From Actinoplanes utahensis (GTDB lineage Bacteria; Actinomycetota; Actinomycetes; Mycobacteriales; Micromonosporaceae): a DNA stretch of 64,000 nucleotides. The notes beneath the pieces are model-generated. The model made no database searches and was not told where the DNA came from. It was given only the letters and a program-made list of their open reading frames with translations. Both the position numbers and the translations under genes were made by a program. Below, piece by piece: positions 1-8,227 of this stretch (its first letter is position 1; each line of letters begins with the position of its first letter). The DNA is taken from contig NZ_BOMZ01000111.1 of NCBI RefSeq assembly GCF_016862455.1, forward strand, positions 1 to 64,000, in the 5' to 3' direction.

Positions 1-15
1 GAGGCCGGGCGCGGT

Positions 16-39
16 CTCCGGGCGCGACAGCGCCCGGAG
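16..39 (-). terminator. Hairpin terminator of the DUF3000 gene
   Basis: A perfect 10-bp stem (16-25 with 30-39) around a 4-base loop lies directly after the stop codon of the minus-strand gene at 41-610. There is no clear T-run, as is common in GC-rich actinobacteria. Confidence 0.6.
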
Positions 40-40
40 A

Positions 41-610
41 TCAGCTCTTCAGCAGGTGCCGGTCGCTGAGGGAGGCGACGCCCGGCGGCGGCAGCCCCGC
101 CGTCGAGGACAGCATCACGCACCAGCCGCGCAGGTGCGCGCCGAAGTCGCCGGAGGTGGGCGTCCAGGACGCACGAACCTCCAGGTCGGCGGTCGGCTCC
201 GGGCCGGCCAGCTCGCCGAAGCGGGTGGACGCGGTCTGGGTGACCGTGCCGCCGATCGCCGTGTACGCCGCCGCGTGCTGGTCCAGCCCGTCGGTCAGCC
301 ATGTCCAGGCGACCGCGGGCAGCAGCGGATCGGAGGCGAGATCCTCCTCCAGCTCCGCGGTGATCAGCGTGACCAGGCGCAGATCGCCCTGCCAGGCGTC
401 GTGCCCGGCCGGGTCGTGCAGCAGGATCAGCCGGCCGCTCGCCACCTCGTCACCGGCGCGGAGCACGGTGGCGCTGAGGGCGAACGAGTACGGCGCGAGC
501 CGCTGGGGCGCGGCGATCTCCTCGAGCAGGATCTCCGGCCGCGGCGACTCCGCGCGCAACCCGGCAACGGCGCGGGTGAACGCCTCGGGGGCAGCGGAGG
601 GGGACGCCAT
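41..610 (-). CDS. DUF3000 family protein
   Basis: Protein of 189 aa that I recognise as the actinobacterial DUF3000 family, whose members often sit divergently from hemE as here. No transmembrane segment or catalytic motif is visible and the role is unknown. The start is an ATG at 610 with no Shine-Dalgarno sequence; a TAGGCT hexamer sits 6 nt upstream on the minus strand, so the mRNA is probably leaderless. It is divergent from hemE across 81 bp. Confidence 0.85.
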   Translation of the reverse strand: MASPSAAPEAFTRAVAGLRAESPRPEILLEEIAAPQRLAPYSFALSATVLRAGDEVASGRLILLHDPAGHDAWQGDLRLVTLITAELEEDLASDPLLPAVAWTWLTDGLDQHAAAYTAIGGTVTQTASTRFGELAGPEPTADLEVRASWTPTSGDFGAHLRGWCVMLSSTAGLPPPGVASLSDRHLLKS

Positions 611-616
611 GGGGGC

Positions 617-622
617 AGCCTA
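617..622 (-). promoter_or_regulatory. -10 box for leaderless DUF3000 mRNA
   Basis: TAGGCT on the minus strand, 6 nt before the ATG at 610. This spacing puts the transcription start at or next to the A of the ATG. Confidence 0.55.
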
Positions 623-691
623 TGCCGATCTAGTGGCTGCCACTGCTCGCCGCGCCGCCGGGGCGCGCCGGACCCATGACAGGATGGCCGG

Positions 692-1726
692 GTGACGGTT
701 CTCCAGGATTCCCCGTTCGTCCGGGCCTGTCGTGGTCTGCCCGGCCCGCACACTCCGGTCTGGTTCATGCGGCAGGCCGGCCGGTCCCTGCCGGAGTACC
801 GGAAGATCCGGGCGGGTGTCGGCATGCTGGAGTCGTGCCGGCGGCCCGACCTGGTCACCGAGATCACCCTGCAGCCGGTGCGCCGGCACAACGTGGACGC
901 GGCGATCTTCTTCAGCGACATCGTGGTGCCGATCGCGGCGGCCGGTGTCGATCTGGACATCGTCGCCGGCACCGGCCCGGTGGTGGCCGAGCCGATCCGG
1001 GCCGAGGGCGACCTGGCCCGGCTGCGCCCGATCACCCCGGCCGACGTGGACTTCGTCACCGAGTCGGTGCGGCTGCTGGTCGCCGAGCTCGGCGCGACGC
1101 CGCTGATCGGGTTCGCCGGCGCGCCGTTCACGCTGGCCAGCTATCTGATCGAGGGCGGTCCGTCGCGGACCTACCTGAAGACCAAGGCGATGATGTACGG
1201 CGCCCCCGACCTGTGGAACGCGCTGCTCGCCCGCCTCGCCGACATCACGCTGACCTTCCTGCGCGTCCAGATCGACGCCGGGGTGAGCGCGGTCCAGCTC
1301 TTCGACTCCTGGGCGGGCGCCCTGTCCGAGGCCGACTACCGCAGGTACGTGATGCCGCACTCGGCCGCCGTGCTGGGCGGCCTGGCCGACGCCGGGGTGC
1401 CGCGGATCCACTTCGGAGTGGGCACCGCGGTGCTGCTGGAGGCGATGGGTGAGGCCGGCGCCGACGTGGTCGGGGTGGACTGGCGCACCCCGCTGGACGA
1501 GGCGACCAAGCGGATCGGGCCGGCTCGCGCGGTGCAGGGCAACCTGGACCCGGCGATCCTGTTCGCCGGGTGGGAGACGGTCGAGCGGGAGACCAGGCGG
1601 ATCCTCGAGCAGGGCGCGGCCGCTCCGGGCCACGTCTTCAACCTCGGTCACGGTGTGCTGCCGGAGACCGATCCGGAGGTCCTGACCCGGCTGGTCGCGC
1701 TGGTGCACGACGTGTCCGGGTCCTGA
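692..1726 (+). CDS. hemE: Uroporphyrinogen decarboxylase HemE
   Basis: 344 aa, the usual length for HemE, which decarboxylates the four acetate side chains of uroporphyrinogen III to give coproporphyrinogen III in the cytosol. The N-terminal substrate-binding signature is intact (WFMRQAGRSLPEYRKIR, about residues 27-43). It is first in the run hemE-hemY-hemQ, which together outline the coproporphyrin-dependent heme route of Gram-positive bacteria. The GTG start at 692 has no Shine-Dalgarno but has CAGGAT at 680-685, six bases upstream, suggesting a leaderless transcript. 86 bp separate its stop from hemY. Confidence 0.97.
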   Translation: MTVLQDSPFVRACRGLPGPHTPVWFMRQAGRSLPEYRKIRAGVGMLESCRRPDLVTEITLQPVRRHNVDAAIFFSDIVVPIAAAGVDLDIVAGTGPVVAEPIRAEGDLARLRPITPADVDFVTESVRLLVAELGATPLIGFAGAPFTLASYLIEGGPSRTYLKTKAMMYGAPDLWNALLARLADITLTFLRVQIDAGVSAVQLFDSWAGALSEADYRRYVMPHSAAVLGGLADAGVPRIHFGVGTAVLLEAMGEAGADVVGVDWRTPLDEATKRIGPARAVQGNLDPAILFAGWETVERETRRILEQGAAAPGHVFNLGHGVLPETDPEVLTRLVALVHDVSGS

Positions 1727-1812
1727 GACCCTGGAGGCCGGGGCCGCCGGGGGAGCAGGATCGCGTCACAGCGACGGACCCCGCTCGGCGGAAGCGGGCG
1801 CGACCTGGGAGT

Positions 1813-3192
1813 GTGAAGAGCGTGCGGAAGCGGATCGCGATCATCGGCGGCGGCATCGCGGGCCTTGCGGCCGCGGTCCGCTCGCGCGACCTGACACCCG
1901 CCGCCGAGATCGTGGTGTACGAGCGGAACACCGCCCTGGGTGGCAAGCTCCACACCGGTGACCTGGGTGGACTGCCGGTGGAGCGGGGCGCCGAGTCGTT
2001 CTTGAACAGCGGCCCCGACGGCGCCGAGTCCGCGGCGGTGGCCCTGGCCCGCCGGCTCGGCCTCGGTGACGCGCTGGTGCATCCGGCCGCCCGTCCCGCC
2101 GCGCTGGCGTTCGGCGGCCGGCTCGCGCCGATCCCCGGCGGCACCCTGGTCGGTGTCCCCGGCGACCTGTCCGCGCTGGACGGTGTGGCCGCGCCCGCCG
2201 ACGGCGCCGACGTGGACTCCGGCCGGCCGCTGCTGGCGCCCGGCGAGGACGTCGCGGTCGGCGCGCTGGTCCGCGAGCGTTACGGGCCCGAGGTGGTGGA
2301 CCGGCTGGTCGATCCGATGCTCGGCGGGGTCTACGCGGGCCGGGCCGACCGGCTGTCGCTGCGGGTCACCATGCCGCAGCTCGCGCACACCGCGGAGACC
2401 GAGCACACCCTGGCCGGCGCGGTCCGGGCCGCCCAGTCGCGCAGCCGCCGGGTGCCGGGGCGGCCGGTGTTCGCGGCCGTCGAGGGCGGGATGAGCCGGT
2501 TCGTCGCGGCCGCCGCCGCGGCGTCCGGGGCGCGGATGATGCTGGGGGAGACGGTGCGGGAGCTCAGCCGTACCCCGCGGGGTCGTTGGCTTCTGACTCT
2601 CGGCCCGGCGCCCGCGCCGCGCACCGAGGAGGCCGACGCGGTGATCCTGGCCGTTCCGGCGAAGCCGGCGGCGCGGCTGCTCGGACGGGCCGAGGAGCTG
2701 GAGTACGCGAGTGTGGCGCTCGCCGCGATGGCCCTGCCACCCGGCACGGAGTTGCCGGAGCTGTCCGGTTTCCTGGTGCCGCCGGGGGAGGGGACGCTGG
2801 TCAAGGCCGCGACTTTCTTCACCACGAAATGGCCGCACCTGGCCGTGGCCGGCGGTCCGGTGATCGTGCGGGCGTCGCTGGGCCGGGCCGGTGAGGAGGA
2901 GCGGCTGCACCTGGACGACGCTTCGCTGCTCGCCATCGCCCACCGTGAGCTCGGCGAGCTGCTGGGTGTGCCACTGCCGGCGCCGGTGGAGTCGTGGGTG
3001 CAGCGCTGGGGCGGTGGCCTCCCGCAGTACGCGCCGGGTCACGCCGACCGGGTCGCGCGCCTGCGGGCCGGGCTGCCGGAGGGGCTGGCGCTGGCCGGGG
3101 CCGCGTTCGACGGTGTCGGCATCCCGGTGTGTGTGGCGAGTGGAGAGCGTGCGGCGGACGATGTGAGCAAGTACCTGGAGGGGATTCGATGA
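1813..3192 (+). CDS. hemY: Coproporphyrinogen III oxidase, HemY/CgoX type
   Basis: FAD enzyme oxidising coproporphyrinogen III to coproporphyrin III. The N-terminal Rossmann motif IAIIGGGIAGLAAA is followed by an ERNTALGGKL segment, and a C-terminal FAD-binding stretch (DGVGIPVCVASGERAADDV) ends the protein, as in HemY flavoproteins. The reading frame is open upstream, but GTG 1813 (459 aa) places the dinucleotide-binding motif near residue 10; GTG 1822 is an alternative with better spacing to GGGAG. The stop overlaps the hemQ start by 4 bp (ATGA), so the two are translationally coupled. Confidence 0.94.
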   Translation: MKSVRKRIAIIGGGIAGLAAAVRSRDLTPAAEIVVYERNTALGGKLHTGDLGGLPVERGAESFLNSGPDGAESAAVALARRLGLGDALVHPAARPAALAFGGRLAPIPGGTLVGVPGDLSALDGVAAPADGADVDSGRPLLAPGEDVAVGALVRERYGPEVVDRLVDPMLGGVYAGRADRLSLRVTMPQLAHTAETEHTLAGAVRAAQSRSRRVPGRPVFAAVEGGMSRFVAAAAAASGARMMLGETVRELSRTPRGRWLLTLGPAPAPRTEEADAVILAVPAKPAARLLGRAEELEYASVALAAMALPPGTELPELSGFLVPPGEGTLVKAATFFTTKWPHLAVAGGPVIVRASLGRAGEEERLHLDDASLLAIAHRELGELLGVPLPAPVESWVQRWGGGLPQYAPGHADRVARLRAGLPEGLALAGAAFDGVGIPVCVASGERAADDVSKYLEGIR

Positions 3193-3893
3193 CAGAGCAG
3201 CAGACCAACGCGGCCCGGATCAAGGAGCTCAACGCCACGATCCGTTACACCATGTGGTCGGTCTTCCGGGCGGCCACGCCGCTGCCGGCGCTCCGCGACG
3301 AGTTGGCCGCCGAGGTCGACGGGCTGTTCGAGCAGCTCAGCGCCAAGGGCGTGACGATCCGCGGGACCTACGACGTGTCCGGGCTGCGGGCCGACGCCGA
3401 CATCATGGTGTGGTGGCACTCCAGTTCGCCGGACGCGCTGCAGGACGCCTACGGGCTGTTCCGCCGGACCGCGCTGGGCCGTCACCTGGAGCCGGTCTGG
3501 TCGCAGATGGCGCTGCACCGCCCGGCCGAGTTCAACCGCAGTCACCTGCCGGCGTTCCTGGCCGACGAGGAGCCCCGGCCGTACATCTGCGTCTACCCGT
3601 TCGTGCGTTCCTACGAGTGGTACCTGCTGCCCGACGAGGAGCGCCGCCAGCTGCTCGCCGAGCACGGCAGGATGGCCCGGCCATACCCCGACGTGCGGGC
3701 CAACACGGTGGCGTCGTTCGCGCTCGGCGACTACGAGTGGATGCTCGCGTTCGAGGCCGACGAGCTGCACCGGATCGTCGACCTGATGCGTGACCTGCGG
3801 GCCTCCGGCGCGCGGCGGCACGTGCGCGAGGAGGTCCCGTTCTACACCGGCCGCCGCCGCTCGGTCACCGAGCTGGTCGCCCACCTGCCCTAG
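3189..3893 (+). CDS. hemQ: Coproheme decarboxylase HemQ (ChdC)
   Basis: 234 aa, chlorite-dismutase superfamily. In the coproporphyrin-dependent pathway HemQ decarboxylates Fe-coproporphyrin to heme b using H2O2. The family core is visible: MWSVFRA near the N-terminus, VFV-type segment PFVRSYEWYLLP carrying the tyrosine region, and EHGRMARPYPDVRANTV leading into FALGDYEW. The start overlaps the hemY stop (ATGA at 3189-3192). The 3' end overlaps the convergent acetyltransferase by 4 bp. Ferrochelatase and the other heme genes are not in the window. Confidence 0.95.
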   Translation: MTEQQTNAARIKELNATIRYTMWSVFRAATPLPALRDELAAEVDGLFEQLSAKGVTIRGTYDVSGLRADADIMVWWHSSSPDALQDAYGLFRRTALGRHLEPVWSQMALHRPAEFNRSHLPAFLADEEPRPYICVYPFVRSYEWYLLPDEERRQLLAEHGRMARPYPDVRANTVASFALGDYEWMLAFEADELHRIVDLMRDLRASGARRHVREEVPFYTGRRRSVTELVAHLP

Positions 3894-4339
3894 CCGGCGG
3901 CCCGCTTCATGGGCACGTGGGGGATGCCGTCCTCCAGGAACTCCGGGCCGGCCGTCTCGAAGCCGAACCTCGCGTAGAAACCGGTGAGGTGCGCCTGCGC
4001 GTCGAGCACGGCCGGCCGGTTCCCGATGACCTCCAGGGCCTTCTCCATCAGCCGGGCGGCGAGTCCGGCGCCGCGGGCGTCCGTCGCGGTCACCACCCGG
4101 CCGATCCGCTCGGCGCCGGGATCGGCCAGGACCCGCAGGTACGCCCGCACCTCGTCGCCCTTCTCGAACCAGATGTGCCGGGTTCCGGGCTCGATGTCGC
4201 GTCCGTCCGGGTCGAGATAGGGGCATTCCTGCTCGACCACGAAAACCACGCTGCGCAGTTTGAGAATCTTGTACAGGGTGGTGGTGTCCAGATCGCGGAA
4301 CGAGGCCACTCGAAGCTCGTCGTGAGGTTCGGGATGCAT
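3890..4339 (-). CDS. ElaA-like GNAT N-acetyltransferase
   Basis: 149 aa GNAT protein of the ElaA type: the N-terminal LYKILKLRSVVFVVEQECPY segment and the acetyl-CoA-binding stretch RIGRVVTATDARGAGLAARL followed by GFYARFGFETAG are typical. Substrate unknown. I take the ATG at 4339 as start because TATGTT lies exactly 6 nt upstream on the minus strand (4346-4351) and there is no Shine-Dalgarno; a GTG two codons earlier (4345) is possible. It converges on hemQ with a 4-bp overlap and diverges from the CBM48 gene. Confidence 0.88.
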   Translation of the reverse strand: MHPEPHDELRVASFRDLDTTTLYKILKLRSVVFVVEQECPYLDPDGRDIEPGTRHIWFEKGDEVRAYLRVLADPGAERIGRVVTATDARGAGLAARLMEKALEVIGNRPAVLDAQAHLTGFYARFGFETAGPEFLEDGIPHVPMKRAAG

Positions 4340-4392
4340 CGGCACAACATACGCGGCTGTCCGCCGTTGTACCCGGTGAAGGCTGGGAGGGC

Positions 4393-4650
4393 ATGATGAT
4401 CAAGACAAGCAGGCTGTTCGGCAACAAGACCCGGGTGACCTTCAGCTTGCCCGCCGCCGAGCCGGCCGGCCGGGTCAGCGTGGTCGGCGACTTCAACGAC
4501 TGGGAGCCGGGCCGGCACGAGCTCCAGGCGCGGCGCAACGGCACCCGGACGGTGAGCGTGTCCCTCGGCCCGGGGACCTACAAGTTCCGCTACCTCGCCA
4601 CCGACGGCATCTGGCTGGACGACGAGGACGGCAGCGAACTTCACCTATAA
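4393..4650 (+). CDS. Stand-alone CBM48 / isoamylase N-terminal-like domain protein
   Basis: 85 aa and essentially one domain: VTFSLP, then VSVVGDFNDWEPG, then GTYKFRYLATDGIWLDDE. This is the glycogen-binding early-set (CBM48) fold found in branching enzymes and AMPK beta. No catalytic domain is attached. Such mini-proteins are common in actinobacteria and presumably bind alpha-glucans, but no glycogen gene is nearby, so the role stays open. Confidence 0.88.
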   Translation: MMIKTSRLFGNKTRVTFSLPAAEPAGRVSVVGDFNDWEPGRHELQARRNGTRTVSVSLGPGTYKFRYLATDGIWLDDEDGSELHL

Positions 4651-4688
4651 GCGTTTCGGCCCGGGGGCCGAGGGGATCTCCTGGTGTC

Positions 4689-5291
4689 ATGGCTGATGTG
4701 AAGCTGGCGATCATTTACTACTCGTCCACGGGAACCATCCACGCGATGGCTCAGCGGCTCGGCGAGGCCGGTGAGAAAGCCGGCGCCGACGTGCGCCTGC
4801 GCCAGGTGCCCGAGCTCGCGCCGGCCGAGGCGATCGCCTCGAACGCGGCCTGGAGCCAGCACTTCGACCGGACCAAGGACGAGCCGAAGGCGACTGCCGA
4901 CGACGTGGTCTGGGCGGATGCGGTGCTCTTCGGCACCCCGACCCGGTACGGCAACGTCGCCAGCCAGCTCAAGCAGTTCATCGACACGCTGGGACCGCAG
5001 TGGGCGCAGGGCCAGCTGGCGAACAAGGCGTACGCCGGGTTCACCGCGTCGATGACCGAGCACGGCGGCCAGGAGTCCACGCTGCTGGCCCTCTACAACA
5101 CGATCTACCACTTCGGCGGGGTGGTGGTGGCGCCCGGGTACACCGATCCGCTGAAGTTCGCCGACGGCAACCCGTACGGCGTCTCGCACGTCACCGGCGG
5201 CAGCAACGACGCCCCGCTGTCGGAGGTGCAGTTCGCCGCGCTGGACCATCTGGCCCGGCGCATCGTCGGCATCGGCGGGAAGCTCCGCTAG
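4689..5291 (+). CDS. wrbA: WrbA-type NAD(P)H:quinone oxidoreductase
   Basis: 200 aa flavodoxin-like protein. The FMN phosphate loop YYSSTGTIHAMA (residues 10-21) and the FGTPTRYGNVASQLKQFIDT segment identify WrbA, a tetrameric FMN enzyme making two-electron quinone reductions and limiting semiquinone stress. C-terminal PYGVSHVTGG is also typical. It lies 9 bp upstream of thyA, but thyA has its own apparent -10 box, so co-transcription is uncertain. Confidence 0.93.
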   Translation: MADVKLAIIYYSSTGTIHAMAQRLGEAGEKAGADVRLRQVPELAPAEAIASNAAWSQHFDRTKDEPKATADDVVWADAVLFGTPTRYGNVASQLKQFIDTLGPQWAQGQLANKAYAGFTASMTEHGGQESTLLALYNTIYHFGGVVVAPGYTDPLKFADGNPYGVSHVTGGSNDAPLSEVQFAALDHLARRIVGIGGKLR

Positions 5292-5294
5292 TTT
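5289..5294 (+). promoter_or_regulatory. -10 box for leaderless thyA mRNA
   Basis: TAGTTT, overlapping the wrbA stop codon (TAG 5289-5291), lies 6 nt before the thyA ATG. No Shine-Dalgarno is present. Confidence 0.5.
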
Positions 5295-5300
5295 TACCGG

Positions 5301-6098
5301 ATGGCCGTCGACACCCAATATGAAGATCTCCTGCGGCGGGTTCTGGAGTCCGGCACTCCCAAGAGCGACCGCACCGGCACGGGGACGCTCAGCCTCTTCG
5401 GTGAGCGTCTCCGTTACGACCTGTCCCAGGGTTTCCCACTGATCACCACGAAGCGGGTGCACTTCAAGTCGCTCGCCGTGGAGCTGCTCTGGTTCCTGCG
5501 CGGCGACACCAACGTGCGGTGGCTTCAGGAGCGCGGCGTCACGATCTGGGACGAGTGGGCCTCCGCGTCGGGCGATCTCGGCCCGGTCTACGGCAAGCAG
5601 TGGCGTTCCTGGCCGACGTCCCGCGGTGACGTCGATCAGCTCGCGGAGGTGCTGGAGACGCTGCGGACGGATCCGGACTCGCGGCGGATGATCGTCTCCG
5701 CCTGGAACGTGTCGGACATCCCGGATATGGCACTCGCGCCGTGTCACGCGCTGTTCCAGTTCCACGTGGCCGACGGCCGGCTCTCCTGCCAGCTCTACCA
5801 GCGCAGCGCCGACCTGTTCCTGGGCGTGCCGTTCAACATCGCCAGTTACGCGCTGCTGACCCACTTGGTCGCCGCGCACACCGGCCTGACACCCGGTGAC
5901 TTCATCTGGGTCGGCGGTGACGTGCACATCTACAACAACCACATCGAGCAGGTACGCGAGCAGCTCACCCGGGAGCCGTACCCGTTCCCCGGCCTGGAGA
6001 TCGCGCCCCGCCCGAGCCTCTTCGAGCACGAGTTCGAGGACTTCACGCTGGTGGATTACCGGCACCACCCGCTGATCAAGGCCCCTGTGGCGGTATGA
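5301..6098 (+). CDS. thyA: Thymidylate synthase ThyA
   Basis: 265 aa, the normal length for ThyA. It methylates dUMP to dTMP using methylene-tetrahydrofolate and releases dihydrofolate. The catalytic cysteine is C148 in LAPCHALFQFHV; the dUMP-phosphate arginines (SDRTGTGT near 22, PDSRRMI near 125) and the QRSADLFLGVPFNIASYALL block are present. The stop overlaps the folA start (ATGA, 6095-6098), so the enzyme that recycles its dihydrofolate is translated directly after it. Confidence 0.98.
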   Translation: MAVDTQYEDLLRRVLESGTPKSDRTGTGTLSLFGERLRYDLSQGFPLITTKRVHFKSLAVELLWFLRGDTNVRWLQERGVTIWDEWASASGDLGPVYGKQWRSWPTSRGDVDQLAEVLETLRTDPDSRRMIVSAWNVSDIPDMALAPCHALFQFHVADGRLSCQLYQRSADLFLGVPFNIASYALLTHLVAAHTGLTPGDFIWVGGDVHIYNNHIEQVREQLTREPYPFPGLEIAPRPSLFEHEFEDFTLVDYRHHPLIKAPVAV

Positions 6099-6568
6099 CC
6101 ATCCACATGATCTGGGCCGAGGCCCGGAACCGGGTGATCGGCGCGGGGAACACCATCCCGTGGCGGGTGCCGGGGGAGCAGCGGATCTTCAAGGAGCGGA
6201 CGATGGGCGCCGCGGTCGTGATGGGCCGGGCCACCTGGGACTCGCTGCCGCGCAAGCCGCTGCCCGGCCGGGAGAACATCGTCCTGACGCGGAACCCCGC
6301 GTGGACGGCCGCCGGCGCCACGGTGATCCACTCACTCGATGACGTGAAGCCCGATGACTTCTGGGTGATGGGCGGTGCCGAGGTCTACGCGGAGTTCCTG
6401 CCACGGGCCGGGCACATCGTCCGGACCAGGATCGACATCGAGGTCGCCGGGGATGCCTTCGCGCCGGAGCTCGGTGACGAGTGGGTCGTCACCGAGTCGG
6501 CCGTCGTCGAGGCGCCCACGGGCGTCTCTTACGTCGTCGAGGACCTCAGGCGGCGGGATCCAGCCTGA
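6095..6568 (+). CDS. folA: Dihydrofolate reductase
   Basis: 157 aa DHFR reducing dihydrofolate to tetrahydrofolate with NADPH. The N-terminus MIWAEARNRVIGAGNTIPW and the NADPH-binding VVMGRATWDSLPRKPLPGR, later FWVMGGAEVYAEFLP, are canonical. The active-site acid position reads Glu (PGEQRIF, about residue 28) where many bacterial enzymes have Asp. It is translationally coupled to thyA and overlaps the 3' end of convergent msrB by 23 bp. Confidence 0.97.
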   Translation: MTIHMIWAEARNRVIGAGNTIPWRVPGEQRIFKERTMGAAVVMGRATWDSLPRKPLPGRENIVLTRNPAWTAAGATVIHSLDDVKPDDFWVMGGAEVYAEFLPRAGHIVRTRIDIEVAGDAFAPELGDEWVVTESAVVEAPTGVSYVVEDLRRRDPA

Positions 6569-6944
6569 TCGACAGGCTGTTCACACAGTGCCGCGTGTTC
6601 TTCGGGGTGAAGCCCTCGCCCCGGAACACGTGGCCCAGGTGCGAATCGCAGCGGGCGCACCTGATCTCCGTGCGGACCATGCCGTGGCCGCGGTCCTCGA
6701 TCTCCTTGACCGCGCCGGGGATGGCGTCGTCGTAGGAGGGCCATCCGCAGTGGCTGTCGAACTTGCTGTCGCTCCGGTAGAGCGCCGCGCCGCAGGCGCG
6801 GCAGTTGTAGACGCCCTCGGTCTTGGTGTCCACGTACTCACCACTCCAGGCGCGCTCCGTGCCGGCCTCGCGCAGGACCCAGAACTCCTCGGGGGTCAGG
6901 CGGACCCGCCATTCTTCCTGAGTGGTAGGTAGATCGGTCGTCAT
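6546..6944 (-). CDS. msrB: Peptide-methionine (R)-S-oxide reductase MsrB
   Basis: 132 aa, the usual MsrB length. It reduces methionine-R-sulfoxide in oxidised proteins. Zinc cysteines are C48/C51 (CRAC) and C96/C99 (CARC); the catalytic cysteine is C120 in RHCVNSLS, with C66 in SHCGWPSY. An upstream in-frame GTG would add 22 residues with no similarity to the family; I chose ATG 6944, which has TACGGT 7 nt upstream (6952-6957), another leaderless arrangement. The 3' end overlaps folA by 23 bp. Confidence 0.96.
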   Translation of the reverse strand: MTTDLPTTQEEWRVRLTPEEFWVLREAGTERAWSGEYVDTKTEGVYNCRACGAALYRSDSKFDSHCGWPSYDDAIPGAVKEIEDRGHGMVRTEIRCARCDSHLGHVFRGEGFTPKNTRHCVNSLSIRLDPAA

Positions 6945-7008
6945 GCCATCAACCGTACGTCGCACGTCCGGTCCGCCGGATGTGATGTGCGCCCGCCGTT
7001 GAGGGGTC

Positions 7009-7488
7009 ATGGAAGGTGCATCCCCGGCGACGTTCCGGCCGACCCCGCAGCAGGCGTTCGGCCACGGTCTCTACCTCGGCGTGCTCGGCGCGGTGGCGAG
7101 TGTCGGAATGGCGGTGATCATCGCGCTGTTCGGCTCGGGGCCGCCCGGGTGGATGTGGGCGGCGCTGGTGCTCGGGTCGCTGCTGATCGGGGCGGTCGCG
7201 GGTCTGGCGGCCGGGCGGCGTACCGGGGTCGAGGTGGGCGCCGGCGGGATCCGTACCTCCTCGGTCTTCGCAGAGGGGGTGGCGCCCTGGAGCCGGGTCG
7301 TCGACCTGCGGGCGGAGCGGCGGGGGCGCCGCAACGTGGTCTCGGTCTACCTGGACTCCGGGGCCAGCGTGCAGTTGCACGCCCCGTACAGCGGAGGGCT
7401 GTTCGCGGCCGACCCGCAGTTCGAGCTGAAGGTGTTCGCTTTGTCTCATTTGTGGCGGAGTCACCGTTTCGGTGGTCTTCCGGGGTGA
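7009..7488 (+). CDS. Two-helix membrane protein with a PH-like C-terminal part
   Basis: 159 aa. Two hydrophobic helices (about residues 19-43 and 49-67) are followed by a soluble part (EVGAGGIRTSSVFAEGVAPWSRVVDLRAER) that resembles the bacterial PH-like domain of small actinobacterial membrane proteins. I do not recognise a specific family. A hairpin with a T-run overlaps its stop, so it appears to be a single-gene unit. Confidence 0.75.
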   Translation: MEGASPATFRPTPQQAFGHGLYLGVLGAVASVGMAVIIALFGSGPPGWMWAALVLGSLLIGAVAGLAAGRRTGVEVGAGGIRTSSVFAEGVAPWSRVVDLRAERRGRRNVVSVYLDSGASVQLHAPYSGGLFAADPQFELKVFALSHLWRSHRFGGLPG

Positions 7489-7508
7489 AGACCCGCCGAG
7501 GGCTTTTT
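7474..7508 (+). terminator. Hairpin plus T-run after the PH-like gene
   Basis: Stem 7474-7480 with 7487-7493, followed at 7503-7508 by six T residues. The stem includes the stop codon of the upstream gene. Confidence 0.6.
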
Positions 7509-7587
7509 TCGGGTAAATCGGGCAATTAACGTTAAGCTCTCGTGCGACCATGGAACCGTACCTTCAGCAACAGAACGGATACTCCTC

Positions 7588-8160
7588 ATGAGCTTTTCGC
7601 GTCGGCTGGCCGCTGGACTCCCCACGGTCGGTGCCACCGTCCTTGTCGCCCTGGCCCTCGGCGGCGCGCCCGCCTCGGCCGCCGCTGACCTCGCCGGCAA
7701 GGCCGGTCACGCGATCATCACGCCCAGTCCCGGGCCGGGTGATCAGCGCGGCAACGCCGGTTACGGCGACGTCCAGCAGGCCCCCGAGGCGCCCGCCGGG
7801 CCCGCCGCGGTCGCCACCGTCCCGCCCGCCGGCGGCGCCCCGGCGACCACCGCCACCGGCCCGACCCGCGGCAAGCCCGGTTACGGCCCCGGCGAGGCGC
7901 CGAGCGAGACCCCCAGCGAGACCCCCAGCCAGACGCCGAGCACGCCGACCGGCACCGTCACCCAGGGCACGCCGGGCGGCGCCCTCGCGGAGACCGTCAC
8001 CCCGGTCCCCGGCGCCACCACCGGCGGCGCGGGCGTCAGCTCGGGCGAGACGCTGCCGCTCACCGGCGACGCGCTCGGCGGCACCCTGGCCGTCGGCGGC
8101 CTCCTGGTGGCCGGCGGCGCCGCGGCCGTGCTCTACTCGCGCCGCCGCCGCAACGCCTGA
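7588..8160 (+). CDS. Secreted Pro/Thr/Ala-rich protein with LPXTG-type sorting signal
   Basis: 190 aa. An N-terminal signal peptide (SFSRRLAAGLPTVGATVLVA, cleavage near ASA-AAD around residue 32) leads to a Pro/Thr/Gly/Ala-rich stalk with short GYG and ETPS repeats. The C-terminus is a sortase signal: LPLTG at 156-160, a hydrophobic stretch, then YSRRRRNA. It is therefore likely anchored to peptidoglycan by a sortase encoded elsewhere. The upstream AT-richer region contains a TTAACGTTAA palindrome (7526-7535) that could be regulatory. Confidence 0.82.
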   Translation: MSFSRRLAAGLPTVGATVLVALALGGAPASAAADLAGKAGHAIITPSPGPGDQRGNAGYGDVQQAPEAPAGPAAVATVPPAGGAPATTATGPTRGKPGYGPGEAPSETPSETPSQTPSTPTGTVTQGTPGGALAETVTPVPGATTGGAGVSSGETLPLTGDALGGTLAVGGLLVAGGAAAVLYSRRRRNA

Positions 8161-8169
8161 CCCTCTTCT

Positions 8170-8202
8170 CGCCAGGCCGTCCGGTTCACGGGCGGCCTGG
8201 CG
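8170..8202 (+). terminator. Hairpin terminator after the LPXTG gene
   Basis: Nine-bp perfect stem (8170-8178 with 8194-8202) immediately after the stop codon at 8160. Confidence 0.65.
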
Positions 8203-8215
8203 CCTTCTCGGGGCA

Positions 8216-8221
8216 TAGGCT
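8216..8221 (+). promoter_or_regulatory. -10 box for leaderless polymerase-domain gene
   Basis: TAGGCT with 6 nt to the ATG at 8228; no Shine-Dalgarno. Confidence 0.5.
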
Positions 8222-8227
8222 CACACC